Shown: positions 1 to 9,019, numbered from the stretch's first letter. The stretch: 64,000 bases of DNA from Candidatus Nitrosopumilus salarius BD31 (GCF_000242875.2 NZ_AEXL02000023.1:1-64000); one strand, 5' to 3'. Program-made: numbers and translations. The notes: generated by a model from the letters alone, not told the origin.

Positions 1-1024
1 AATATGGACATGTTTGAATCAGTTACAAGCAAATCTGATGGGTCAGGCGTATTGCTTCCGAATTTTGATAGTGTGATGCTTAGAATGTCAGATATGGACA
101 TTTGATTATTAGATTCCAATGAATAAAATTCTGGAAATACAATTTCATTAAAATTAATTTCAGGTTGATCGTTATTAGGAATTGGAATATTAACAATATT
201 TTCTTGTGTAATATTTTCTTGTGTAATATTTTCTTGTGTAATATTTTCTGAATTTAATGTAGCAAGAGTGTCAGTGCTATTATCCATATCTGCAAATGCA
301 TAACCCCAATAAGATGAAGATATGGACAGTGGAGTAATTACAGCAGAAGAAACAAGTAATGTAACAAAAATTAAAGTAAAAAATTGTTTTAGATGATAAA
401 ATTTAATTTGCTCATTATCATAACGAATTAAAATAAAACCTGCAAAAGGTATCAATAATATTAATAATATTGGATTTTCAGGATCAAAAATTTGATCATT
501 TATAAAATCAATATTAATTTGTGGGGAAATAATTTGTTCTGCTGAAATATAATTTGAAATTAAATTATCAGGATTTAAATTTGAAATTAAATTATCAACT
601 TGAGAAAATAAATAATTGAATGATAAATCAAAATGATTTATCATTTCATCCTCAGTTATATCAAATTCATAATATGCAAAAGTTGATGGGGAATATTTTT
701 CTAATAATTTTAATTCATTAATTTTAATTTTTGATTGTCTATCAAAAATTCTTTCCATTAATGCTTTTCTATCTGAATCATGTTTGATTAAAGTGAAATC
801 TTCTCTTGTTGATTCATTTACTACGGAAATTTTTCTTCTAATGAAACATTAAACTGTTTAAATTTTTGAACTTGCTTTTTTGTTTCAGCAAATCCAATGT
901 CTTCTTTAAGATCAATTGTAAAGTGTTTTGATTTTAAAATAGGTACAAAATTTTCTGAAACTAATTCTGCAGAAACAAAATTAGTTTCAGATGAAAGTGT
1001 CGACAGAACCAAAATCAAAATCAT
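1..1024 (-). CDS. Exported membrane protein, frameshifted, runs off left edge
   Basis: Function unknown. The N-terminus has a hydrophobic signal-like stretch (MILILVLSTL) and then the motif KHFTIDLKEDIGF. That frame stops at 821. A second frame continues immediately from about 834 and stays open to base 1, with a membrane segment near the middle (PILLILLIPFAGFIL) and a second one (LIFVTLLVSSAVI). Adding one A to the 5-base A tract (T at 830-834 on the plus strand) fuses the frames, so one gene is likely. A GGAGGTGA ribosome site lies about 28 bases before the ATG at 1024 but only 7 bases before an in-frame CTG at 1045, so the true start may be the CTG. The 3-prime part contains an ENITQ tandem repeat. 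The gene is truncated by the window edge. Confidence 0.6.
195..249 (-). repeat. 15-bp tandem repeat inside the left-edge gene
   Basis: Three full copies and one partial copy of aatattttcttgtgt lie head to tail. Read on the minus strand they encode ENITQ repeats. Each unit carries an N-I-T sequon, so a surface-exposed copy could be N-glycosylated at every repeat. Confidence 0.85.
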
Positions 1025-1045
1025 GGATATGGCTAAAGATTTCAG

Positions 1046-1393
1046 AACTGTTCACCTCCAAAAATTTTTGGATATGGAAATGAAGCTGAGATATCTCTAG
1101 AGAATTGAATTTCTACATAACATATGTTAGTAGTTGTACTAAATTCAAATGCCATATCCAATAAAATTTAATCAGATCAAAGCATAAAGATCGAGGAAAA
1201 ATTATGTAATGATTAGATCCATCTTGGAGCTTTTTGATTTTACAGATACCATTATGGAATTACAAAAAAATGAAGGATTTGATGGGTTAATTTAGAGATA
1301 AATCAAAAATGTAACAAAAAATAAAAATCGATTTAATTTTATTCATTATCAAAAAATTAATTCAATATTGTAAAAAATAAGATGTCATTTAGA
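1046..1393. other. Intergenic stretch without a convincing gene
   Basis: AT-rich. The only open frame I could find is a 28-codon plus-strand ORF (1209-1295) preceded by a weak GAGG. It has no recognisable product and I do not call it. Confidence 0.5.
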
Positions 1394-2160
1394 TTACATT
1401 TTATTCGATTCAAATTTGGAAATTTTGTTTTTAATTCCAAGATGTTTTAATTTTTTTCAAGTACTTCAATCTTTCCTGAAGTGAATATTTGTAATGAATT
1501 CTTTTTTTATTGTAAATGAAGTATTTTTTTTTACTTTTTAGATATAGAATTATTTGGATCAATAAAACACACATGTGGAAAAATTTCTTTAAGAAATTTT
1601 GAAAGAAAAGGTAAGTGTGTGCTTGAAAGTATTACAACATCGATTGAATGTTTAGAAAGTTTTGAAGTTAATGATTTTCTAATAAAATTCTTACAAAGAT
1701 CAGGATCTGAATAAAAATTTCCATGTTCAACTAAATCAACAAGTGGTGATGCATTGATTTGAATGATTTTGATATCATCCATTTCAAATTTTTTTATATA
1801 TTTATCAAGTAACTTGCTTTTTACTATAGATTCTGTTGCCAATATAGCAATCGAATTTGATTTTGTGATTTTTTTTGCTTCATTTAATGGTGGTAATACA
1901 GTCAGAATATTTTTTGTATGTGAATCTAATGTAAGAGATAATGTGTTAGATCCGACTATTATGAGTTCTGGCATGAATGCATTTTGAAGAATGGATATAG
2001 TTTGCAGTGTAATGTTTCTTAATTCATTGACAGATTTTTTTCCATATGGAAAGTTTTTGGAGTCAGCAAAGTAGATTATGTCACATTTGAACTGCTTCTG
2101 TATTGATTTTATAACCGATAGTGAACCTAATCCGGAATCAAATACAGCTATTTTTACCAT
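1394..2160 (-). CDS. Glutamate/aspartate racemase-like protein (MurI fold), catalytic Cys lost, 3-prime frameshifted
   Basis: The clear reading frame covers 2160 to 1531 (209 residues). It has the MurI/Asp-Glu racemase pattern: FDSGLGS at residues 7-13, NFPYGKKS at 36-43, a VGSNT block at 69-73, VDLVEHG at 141-147 and SSTHLPFL at 179-186. In the family the two catalytic cysteines sit in CNT and GCTH; here both positions are serine (S71, S180). The frame ends at a stop just after FIDPNNSISKK. Downstream, other frames encode the expected C-terminus (IFTSGKIEV, then LKHLGIKNKISKF). Restoring one A in each of four A tracts gives about 256 residues, the usual family length. Archaea lack peptidoglycan, so the substrate is unclear and racemase activity is doubtful. 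Confidence 0.65.
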
Positions 2161-2220
2161 TGAACACTAATTACATAAAAGATCATTTAGATTTTTGTGA
2201 GCTAAATTAACCCCAAAGTC

Positions 2221-2231
2221 GATCTAAATAC
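2221..2231 (+). promoter_or_regulatory. TATA-like box upstream of cdvB
   Basis: The sequence gatctaaatac lies about 40 bases before the cdvB ATG, consistent with an archaeal TATA box and a short leader. Inferred from position and composition only. Confidence 0.35.
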
Positions 2232-2269
2232 ACACCGTCCATTAAGACTAAATTTCTAAACAAACCAAC

Positions 2270-2917
2270 ATGCCAAACTTCGATAAAACTTGGGCTCATC
2301 AAGAGACCCAAAGTGTAACTGGCAAACTCCGTGAAGCAGTAAAGCCTCAAGGTGCATTGAAACCACGAATTCAAACTGCAGTAAACAAACTACAAGTCCA
2401 AATCTCAAAAATGGACTCTATGTTAGGTAAACTGCATGAAAGAGATGCGCAACTCTTTCAGAGAGTCGTAACTGCAATGCAACAACATGATACTAGCACA
2501 AGTAGAGTTTTGTCTAACGAATTAGCTGAAATTCGTAAGGTTACAAAGATGCTCGGCAACGCAAGAATGTCATTAGAACAAGTCCAACTAAGACTGACAA
2601 CTATTCATGATCTTGGTGACGCTATGGTAGCAATTGGACCAGCGATGTCTACAATGAAGGGATTGAAGTCATCACTAGGAAGATTCATGCCAGAAGCAGA
2701 TTCAGAACTGAACAGTATGACTCAGACACTTAATGGACTCATGATGGATTCTCTTGCAGGAGACTCATTTAGTATGGAGTCTGCCGCTTCAAGTGAAGAA
2801 ACCGAAAAGATTCTTCAGGAAGCATCTGCAGTAGCTGAGCAACAGATTGGAGACAAATTCCCATCTGTACCATCTTCAACCGGACTTTCGTCACAATCCT
2901 CTACTTCCTTTGAGTAG
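2270..2917 (+). CDS. cdvB: CdvB, ESCRT-III-like cell-division protein
   Basis: A 215-residue Snf7/Vps24-like protein. It opens with MPNFDKTW and then a basic segment (REAVKPQGALKPRIQ), followed by long helices (KLQVQISKMDSMLGKLHERD, then KVTKMLGNARMSLEQVQLRL). ESCRT-III proteins polymerise on the membrane at the division site and are remodelled by a Vps4-type ATPase (CdvC), which is not in this window. The C-terminal part has a Ser/Gly-rich linker and ends with an EASAVAEQ...KFPSVP segment that is also present in the second paralogue at 30 kb, so it may be the ATPase-binding tail. It is monocistronic and flanked by minus-strand genes. Confidence 0.9.
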   Translation: MPNFDKTWAHQETQSVTGKLREAVKPQGALKPRIQTAVNKLQVQISKMDSMLGKLHERDAQLFQRVVTAMQQHDTSTSRVLSNELAEIRKVTKMLGNARMSLEQVQLRLTTIHDLGDAMVAIGPAMSTMKGLKSSLGRFMPEADSELNSMTQTLNGLMMDSLAGDSFSMESAASSEETEKILQEASAVAEQQIGDKFPSVPSSTGLSSQSSTSFE

Positions 2918-2950
2918 TCAGGAAGCGACGAAGTTCATTCTTTTTCATTT

Positions 2951-3832
2951 TCATAATTCTTTTAGAGTTTTTAGTAATTTTGGATCTTCAAATATTTGAG
3001 ATTCAGGATAACAGTTTAACATTTTTCCATTATCAATATTATAAAATTCCCAATTATCACAGTCTTTATCATATTCGTATGGATCAGTATTTTCAAATTC
3101 CCAGTCAAAGCCGTTAGATATTGATTGTTCAGGATAGTTATGACCTCGGATTAAGGTAATAGTATTTTCTTCATAATTTACGTCAATCTTTGCATATAAT
3201 GCATTTGGATAGAGATAGATTACATTTGGATGAGATGTTATAGCATCAAACTCTTTTTGTGTTACATATTCATTGTGTAATAAAATTACTTTGTCAAAAT
3301 CTTTTAGAATTTTTGGATTTTTATCAATCTCAATATCACTTAGAAATTTATAATTTAAAAGTTTTAGAACTTGTGCACTATTTCCACCGATTTCTGTTCT
3401 AAGTATTGATTTGATTGGAATAGTCAAACATTCTTCATTACATTCTCCCTTGTAGAAATTGTAAAAACCAGGTTCGTTATATGCAGCTGCGGTGAAAATA
3501 GGAAAAATCACAATTGTTTTTTCATCAGTATTCATTAATTGATTATAAAGTGAATGGTTATCATCATTTAGTTCAAAGAAAAGTCTAGTATATTTTTGAA
3601 GATTTTCATCTATAATATACTCACCTCTAACTCCACTAATTTTAAAAATTGAATTCATTGGCAATTCAATCAAGTCTGTATTTTTTGTTTCTATATTAAA
3701 ATTGAAAAAATTCTTTGATAGTTCTAAATTACTTTCTTTGATAGTGATATTTGAGTAATATTGTGCTAAAAAAATTAATCCTATAGTTATTGGAATAATT
3801 AAAATCAAGAAAATTTTAAAATTTATTGCCAA
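2951..3832 (-). CDS. Membrane-anchored exported protein of unknown function
   Basis: 293 residues with a TTG start (preceded by AAGGA). One N-terminal membrane segment (residues about 5-25) is followed by a large extracytoplasmic part. The C-terminal half carries distinctive blocks, LLHNEYVTQKEFDAI, HPNVIYLYPNALYAK, LIRGHNYPE and DNGKMLNCYPE, and a few paired cysteines. I believe proteins of this type recur in thaumarchaeal genomes, but no function is known to me. The first codons overlap the end of the upstream glycosyltransferase by 10 bases, so the two are translationally coupled and may act together in surface glycan or lipid-linked sugar work. Confidence 0.75.
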   Translation of the reverse strand: MAINFKIFLILIIPITIGLIFLAQYYSNITIKESNLELSKNFFNFNIETKNTDLIELPMNSIFKISGVRGEYIIDENLQKYTRLFFELNDDNHSLYNQLMNTDEKTIVIFPIFTAAAYNEPGFYNFYKGECNEECLTIPIKSILRTEIGGNSAQVLKLLNYKFLSDIEIDKNPKILKDFDKVILLHNEYVTQKEFDAITSHPNVIYLYPNALYAKIDVNYEENTITLIRGHNYPEQSISNGFDWEFENTDPYEYDKDCDNWEFYNIDNGKMLNCYPESQIFEDPKLLKTLKEL

Positions 3833-4992
3833 AGTTTTTCCTTAAATGTAAATTTTTTATTTAAAATAAAATTACTAGATGCTCCAGTTAAAACACCAAT
3901 ACCTAATGCAGTTGTATATACCCAACTGTAATGATCAACTAATGAAAACACAACACCAAGTTGAACTAATGCGCCAAGTGAACTAAACATAAGAAATTTT
4001 GAATATTGTGAAATTGTTTTTTTGAATGAAAAGTTTCTATCTCCAAATGTCCACCATTTATTTAAAACAAAATTTGATGTCATTGATGCGATAATTCCTA
4101 AAATATTAGCATGTAAATACCAAATTTCTGCTATTCCTCCAGAAAACATTAGTGTAACAAGATAATTTATTACAAATCCTAATGTGCCAATAGTGTAAAA
4201 TCTACTTGCTTTTGAAAAAAATTTTACTGAATTTCTTTTTTCATTATTTTCTTCTAAAGTATTTGAACGATATAATTTCCAAACTGATTTGAGATAATCA
4301 ATAATTGTAAAAAAATCTAATTTACTTGAACCAAAAGTTCGATTTTGAAATGTATAAGGTATTTCTTTGACATTAAGGCCCTTTTTTTTAACTAGGATTT
4401 CTAAAAGTATTTTGAATCCTATTGCATCAAAATTTAATCCTTGTAATATTACTTTTCTAAAAGCAAAAAATCCTGACATCGGATCATTAGTTTTAACATT
4501 AAGACATTTTTTTGCAATGATTGTTGCAATTTTACTTAGAAACTTTCGCCTTTTGTTCCATCCATTGATCTGACCACCAGTGATGTATCTGGACGCAACT
4601 ACCATATCACATTGATATTTCTTTAATGTTTCAATCATTTTTGGAATTATTTGAGGTGGATGTGATAGATCACTATCCATAACAACAATTGTATCACCTG
4701 TTGCACGTTGTATTCCACTTAGAATTGCTGAACTTAATCCGTTTTTGGTTGTTCTATGAATAATGTTAATTGTATATCCAGCTATTTTTTTGACATTTTT
4801 CAAGTAATCATCTACAATTTTACCAGTACCATCAGGAGAATTATCATCCACAACTATTGCTTCAGTTAGGATATTTTTGGGAAATATATCACTAAGAGAT
4901 TTTAATACTTTTAAGATATTTTGTGACTCGTTATAGGTCGGAATGATTATTGAAATATGAGGTTTTTTTTCAATCCTAGTTTCAGCAGTCAT
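3823..4992 (-). CDS. Dolichol-phosphate mannosyltransferase-like GT2 fused to GtrA-like membrane domain
   Basis: 389 residues. Residues about 12-240 are a GT-A family 2 glycosyltransferase: SIIIPTYNES at the start, VVDDNSPDGT, then VMDSDLSHPP with the metal-binding DxD-like acidic pair and the MVASRYITGG block typical of DPM1-type enzymes. Residues about 260-385 form a four-helix GtrA/DPMS-like membrane domain (YTIGTLGFVINYLVT; NFVLNKWWTFG twice in similar form). The family transfers a sugar from a nucleotide donor to a polyprenyl phosphate at the inner face of the membrane. It precedes, and overlaps with, the exported protein gene at 2951-3832. Confidence 0.88.
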   Translation of the reverse strand: MTAETRIEKKPHISIIIPTYNESQNILKVLKSLSDIFPKNILTEAIVVDDNSPDGTGKIVDDYLKNVKKIAGYTINIIHRTTKNGLSSAILSGIQRATGDTIVVMDSDLSHPPQIIPKMIETLKKYQCDMVVASRYITGGQINGWNKRRKFLSKIATIIAKKCLNVKTNDPMSGFFAFRKVILQGLNFDAIGFKILLEILVKKKGLNVKEIPYTFQNRTFGSSKLDFFTIIDYLKSVWKLYRSNTLEENNEKRNSVKFFSKASRFYTIGTLGFVINYLVTLMFSGGIAEIWYLHANILGIIASMTSNFVLNKWWTFGDRNFSFKKTISQYSKFLMFSSLGALVQLGVVFSLVDHYSWVYTTALGIGVLTGASSNFILNKKFTFKEKLWQ

Positions 4993-5045
4993 TTGCTTTG
5001 AAGGATAGATTAGTAGTTATTAATTTTTATTAAAAATAATATGCT

Positions 5046-5841
5046 TTAGCCACTGTTTTTTGATATCCTGAAATTTGTGATTATCGTAATTAACATAATC
5101 ATTGGAATAAGGGAAGAAAGAAAAATTGAGAAATTGAATTCAGGAAGGGAATTATCAGGAGACACTAAATCTCCCCATTGACTTGGACTAGAAATTGAAG
5201 TTTGATTTTGTATATTGTATGGCCATGAATAGTAATTTTGCGAGTGTGCATCAAAAACTGAAATGTAAAAACCATAGTTATTTGAACGTCCCAATACGTC
5301 TAATGGAATCTTAAACTCATAGCTTGCGTGAGGAATTTTACTATATCGATCATATTTATCAGATGCAGTTCCCTTTGCGAGAAAATTTTTATCATTAGGA
5401 ATTTTATCAAAATATTCATTAATTGAAGAAGCATTATTTCCTTGATATGTAAATGAATTTTTTGCATCAAGTGTAGTGGAGAAACAATAATCATCAGATT
5501 GTGGAATTATATTTTTATCATTTTTTTGTGTCAAAACAAACAATTGCACTATCATAATTCTCATCAATATTTGTATCACTTGCAAAATTAATTTGAACAT
5601 AAATAAAATTTTCTTGATGACCTGTTCTTAAGTGAATTTCATTTCCATCTTCAAAAACAAGTCGGTTATAGCTAGATTGTTTCCATTCATATGAATCAGT
5701 CCATTTTCCATCAAAAACCACTTGATCTAAATTAGACGAGATAGAGATTAGAATAGGATCTTCAGCATAGATTTCATCAAAAAATATAGGAAAAAATAAA
5801 ATTAAAAATAAAACATTAAGTAATTTTAGTTTGTTTTTCAT
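5046..5841 (-). CDS. Exported CBM9/DOMON-like protein with PEF-type C-terminal anchor, frameshifted
   Basis: Two overlapping frames form one gene: 5841-5518 encodes a signal peptide (LFLILFFPIFF...YA) and a beta-rich start (VVFDGKWTDSYEW), and 5600-5046 encodes the rest. The break is in a 7-base A tract (T at 5521-5527); removing one A (or adding two) gives FDTKNDKN and about 264 residues. The DGKW...EW and YEFKIPLDVLG blocks resemble carbohydrate-binding family 9/DOMON-like domains. The C-terminus has LPEFNFS, one hydrophobic helix and a short basic tail. That layout matches the PEF(G)-CTERM sorting signals of thaumarchaea, so the protein is probably surface-anchored. Ligand unknown. Confidence 0.65.
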
Positions 5842-5913
5842 TGACTTTGTTTATTCGCTTATCTAATAGAAAAATTTTTTAGTCTTTTTATACTAGAACT
5901 GGATTAAAAAATT

Positions 5914-6123
5914 ATGAATAAAGGAGTCATTATTGGGATAATAGCAATAATTATTATTGCAATTGGCGTACTTGTAGTTTCAGGCAATAGTTCAGATAGT
6001 ATTGATGAGATATCACTTGACAAAGATGTTAGTGAAGTTTCTGTTGATGAAAATATCATAAATAAGCCTAAACAATTTACAGTAGGATTAGATGAATCGG
6101 TAGGATTTACAGAGGGAGATTAA
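5914..6123 (+). CDS. Small membrane protein with FTVGLDESVGF motif
   Basis: 69 residues. An N-terminal membrane helix (IIGIIAIIIIAIGVLVV, residues about 6-22) is followed by an acidic Ser-rich linker and a C-terminal KPKQFTVGLDESVGF motif just before the stop. A closely similar motif, KSKHFTIDLKEDIGF, occurs in the exported protein at the left edge of the window. A TATA-like ctttttatac lies about 30 bases upstream, which supports expression. Function unknown; the protein probably sits in the membrane with its tail outside. Confidence 0.65.
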   Translation: MNKGVIIGIIAIIIIAIGVLVVSGNSSDSIDEISLDKDVSEVSVDENIINKPKQFTVGLDESVGFTEGD

Positions 6124-6206
6124 TTTTCTAAAATGATCCATTTTGGAGCTATTATTTAGAATAATTTACCAGAATGCCTATAAGTTAATTTATCTATAAA
6201 ATTTTA

Positions 6207-6872
6207 ATGAAAAACACAACTGGCATTGGTATGTTAGCAGCAATCACACTTGCCATAGGAATGGTTGGAGTCAACTTTTCAGATGGTATATTTGATTCGC
6301 AAAGTAATACTGCAACTTCTTATTCAGAAGGCGCAGGTATTCTAGGACATATTGAAGTCATACACACTGATAGCGAAGGAAATATTCTTTCATATCAACA
6401 AACAGACAATGCAATTGTAAATGACGGAAGAAACTGTACTGCTATGTTACTATTTGGAGCAAACACTGGTTGTACTGCTGGTACCGCAACAGCTTTAGGA
6501 AAGTATACAGTAATTGGAATCAGTAATGGTTCTGCATTAGCAGCTACTACTCTAAACACTGTTTTACCTGCAGAAATTACAGTAGGTGATGGATTAAATG
6601 CTGTAGCTGGTAGTTTGGGTACGTTTACAAACTCAAGTGCCAACTCTGATCCTGCAATACAAAGAATAACCACTCAGTTCACGTATTCTTCATCTGCAAC
6701 TCAAACTGCAAATCCAATAAATTCAGCAGGCTTGTTTAATCAAACTGCTCTTGGTGCAGATAGAGGTGTATTTGCATTAAAGAACTTCCCATCATCAGTC
6801 AGCATGAATCCAGGTGATCAGTTAACGGTTAACTGGGACATTACAATTGATGGTTCAGACACAGTATCTTAG
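6207..6872 (+). CDS. Exported Thr/Ser/Asn-rich surface protein, unknown function
   Basis: 221 residues with an N-terminal signal/membrane segment (GIGMLAAITLAIGMVGV). The mature part is low-complexity, rich in Thr, Ser, Ala and Asn, with two cysteines (NCTAM, GCTAG) that could form a disulfide. It ends with a beta-rich LTVNWDITIDG segment reminiscent of structural proteins of archaeal virus tails or fibres, but I cannot claim homology. A TATA-like tctataaaat lies directly upstream of the ATG, implying a very short leader. It converges on the cobalamin genes. Confidence 0.6.
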   Translation: MKNTTGIGMLAAITLAIGMVGVNFSDGIFDSQSNTATSYSEGAGILGHIEVIHTDSEGNILSYQQTDNAIVNDGRNCTAMLLFGANTGCTAGTATALGKYTVIGISNGSALAATTLNTVLPAEITVGDGLNAVAGSLGTFTNSSANSDPAIQRITTQFTYSSSATQTANPINSAGLFNQTALGADRGVFALKNFPSSVSMNPGDQLTVNWDITIDGSDTVS

Positions 6873-6882
6873 TCGTCTAAAT

Positions 6883-7650
6883 CTATTTTTTATTTTTTAT
6901 TTTTCTATAGCCATGGCTAAAGTTTTTGTCGTATAATTTGGAATACTCATACGTTTCAGGATCAATGACATCACTGATTATAACAATTGCTGTTCTAGTG
7001 ATTTTTTCATCATGGACTTTTTTGACAATATCATCCAGAGTTCCTTTGATTATTTTTTGATCATTCCAGCTTGCACGATATACAACAGCAACTGGTGTTG
7101 TTCTTTTGTAGCCACCTTCTACTGCTTCCTTTACAAGTTTGGAAAGTAAGTGAACACTTAGATAAAAAATTAAGGTTGCCTTGTGTTTTGCAAGTTCAGA
7201 GATTCTTTCACGTTTTGGGACTTTGGTTCTTGATTCTGCTCTTGTAATAATAATTGTTTGAGTCACACCAGGTAGTGTCAATTGTGTTCCAAGTGCTGCA
7301 GCTGAGGCTAAAAATGCAGTAACACCAGGTACAACAATTGATTTGATTCCTTTCTTTTCTAAATTATCAATTTGCTCTTTGATTGCACCGTAAATTGAAG
7401 GATCCCCGTCATGTAATCTTACTACAAGTTTGTCTTTTTTTGCATTTTTGTATAGTAAATCAAAAATTTCTTCTCTGACTAGTTTTGCAGCGTCATGTAA
7501 CTTTCCTTTTTTGCAAAGCTTCAAAATCGGATCAGGAATCAATGATCCTGAATAAACTATAATGTCGGCCTTTTGAATTAATTTTTTGGCTTTTACAGTA
7601 ATTAGTTCTGGATCCCCTGGACCGCAGCCAACAAAGAACACATCAGACAC
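6883..7650 (-). CDS. cbiF: Cobalt-precorrin-4 C11-methyltransferase
   Basis: 255 residues of the SAM-dependent tetrapyrrole methylase fold: FVGCGPGDPELITVKA at the N-terminus, RLHDGDPSIYGA near residue 80 (the conserved DGDP SAM loop), and VPGVTAFLASAAALG near 108. The family methylates C11 of cobalt-precorrin-4 in the anaerobic cobalamin pathway in the cytoplasm. It overlaps cbiL upstream by 8 bases, and cbiT precedes cbiL, so the three form one operon. Thaumarchaea make their own cobamides, which fits. Confusion with other methylases of the family is possible but the VVYRASW block favours CbiF/CobM. Confidence 0.9.
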   Translation of the reverse strand: MSDVFFVGCGPGDPELITVKAKKLIQKADIIVYSGSLIPDPILKLCKKGKLHDAAKLVREEIFDLLYKNAKKDKLVVRLHDGDPSIYGAIKEQIDNLEKKGIKSIVVPGVTAFLASAAALGTQLTLPGVTQTIIITRAESRTKVPKRERISELAKHKATLIFYLSVHLLSKLVKEAVEGGYKRTTPVAVVYRASWNDQKIIKGTLDDIVKKVHDEKITRTAIVIISDVIDPETYEYSKLYDKNFSHGYRKIKNKK

Positions 7651-8365
7651 GTTTTACCACCAAAATTGAAAAGTATTTTGTAGTTAATGTATCATCATTT
7701 ACTTCACCCAAAGTCATTTTTCGAATGATTTCATTTTCTGTTCCAAGATCCTGCCCTATTGCAAAAATTGAATCATCTGGAAATCCAGATTCTTTTAGAA
7801 CTTCAATTACTTTGTCAAAATATCGTCCATCTTTAAGAAATATCATTGATTCTGAATTTTTTGCAATTTCCTTTACGCTAGATAGATCATAACATGACGG
7901 AATGATAGCAACTTTTTCGGCACCTTCAGCAATACTTACACCGACTTTAGATGCAAATGTAAAAATGGATACAATTCCCGGTACTACACTAATATCCATA
8001 TCAGGATAATTTTCTTTTAGATCCTTGTGCATGTAGATCCAAGTGCTATACAAGTATGGATCACCAACTGTAAGATATACAACATTTTTTCCAGTCAAAA
8101 CTGTTTCAGCCATTATTTTTGCATTCTTTTTCCATGTTGCTTCAAGAATATCTTTATCTTTGGTCATTGGAAAGATTAGTTTTACAATCTTTTGATTTTT
8201 AGATTTATCTATTATGGGTGAAACAACACTAAGAGCAATGCTTGGTCTATCTTCATTAGATGCAGGACACATGATAATGTCTGCATTTTGAATTGCCTTT
8301 ACAGCCTTGACAGTAAGTAGATCTACATCTCCAGGACCCACTCCTATTCCAATTAATCCAGTCAT
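7643..8365 (-). CDS. cbiL: Precorrin-2/cobalt-factor II C20-methyltransferase
   Basis: 240 residues. It starts with GIGVGPGDVDLLTVKA and carries LTVGDPYLYSTW near residue 98 (SAM loop) and VVPGIVSIFTFASKVG near 127, the standard marks of CbiL/CobI in the tetrapyrrole methylase family. It methylates C20 of the cobalt-containing precursor before ring contraction. It is the middle gene of cbiT-cbiL-cbiF, with an 8-base overlap to cbiF and 36 bases after cbiT, so translational coupling is likely. Confidence 0.9.
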   Translation of the reverse strand: MTGLIGIGVGPGDVDLLTVKAVKAIQNADIIMCPASNEDRPSIALSVVSPIIDKSKNQKIVKLIFPMTKDKDILEATWKKNAKIMAETVLTGKNVVYLTVGDPYLYSTWIYMHKDLKENYPDMDISVVPGIVSIFTFASKVGVSIAEGAEKVAIIPSCYDLSSVKEIAKNSESMIFLKDGRYFDKVIEVLKESGFPDDSIFAIGQDLGTENEIIRKMTLGEVNDDTLTTKYFSILVVKRV

Positions 8366-8401
8366 GAAAAGTATGGATTTTCTCCCAATTAAAAATCTAG
8401 A

Positions 8402-8991
8402 TTACATCTTAGTAGCAGAAATTATTGTTACAGGATTTCTTGCAAGCATCATAGTTCCAGTAGTGGTTTTTCTGCTTTTTGATATTGTAATTTGAGTAAT
8501 ATCAACAGATTCAAACTCTAATTTATCAAGAACTTGTAACACTGAGTAAAGCGTCTCAATCAGTATTATACCAATTACAATTCTACCTCCTCGTCTTAGT
8601 TTGTTCTCAGAGAGCTCAACTATTTTTTTTGTGTCTCCACCAGTACCTCCAATGAATATTACGTCAGCTTTATCAAGTTCTAGAATTTTTTCTTTAGCAT
8701 TTCCATGAATTACAGATACATTTGATACATTAAATTTTTCCATATTTTTTTAGTTAACTCTACGGCATTTTGATCATGATCAATGGCTAATACTTTACCA
8801 GAGGATTCAATTTGGAGTGCAGCCTCAATAGAAATAGAGCCGCTGCCACATCCAATATCATAAACAGTTTGTCCTGGCTTTAGTCTTGCTTTACTGATTT
8901 GAATGGTTCTTATTTCTTCTTTAGTTATTGGAACCTTTTCTGTTCGCTCAAAAAGTTCATCTGGAATTCCAGGAGTTTTGTAATTCCACAT
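8402..8991 (-). CDS. cbiT: Cobalt-precorrin-6B C15-methyltransferase/decarboxylase, frameshifted
   Basis: Two overlapping frames encode one protein. The first (8991-8710) holds PGIPDELFERT and the SAM-binding YDIGCGSGSISIEAA; the second (8743-8402) holds VSVIHGNAKE, FIGGTGGDTKKIVE and the C-terminal strands. The break is in a 7-base A tract (T at 8745-8751). One extra A gives LTKKNMEKFNV and a 196-residue protein, the normal CbiT length. CbiT decarboxylates and methylates at C15 late in corrin assembly, partnering CbiE, which in this genome lies at 49.8 kb. It is the first gene of the cbiT-cbiL-cbiF run. Confidence 0.82.
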
Positions 8992-9019
8992 AATTTATCT
9001 TTAATTTTGAATTATAAAA

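Noticed and set aside
195-249. CRISPR-like array
   Set aside because: The 15-base units are directly tandem with no spacers and keep a reading frame, so this is a coding repeat.
1209-1295. 28-codon ORF in the gap before the MurI-like gene
   Set aside because: Too short, no homology recognised, weak ribosome site only.
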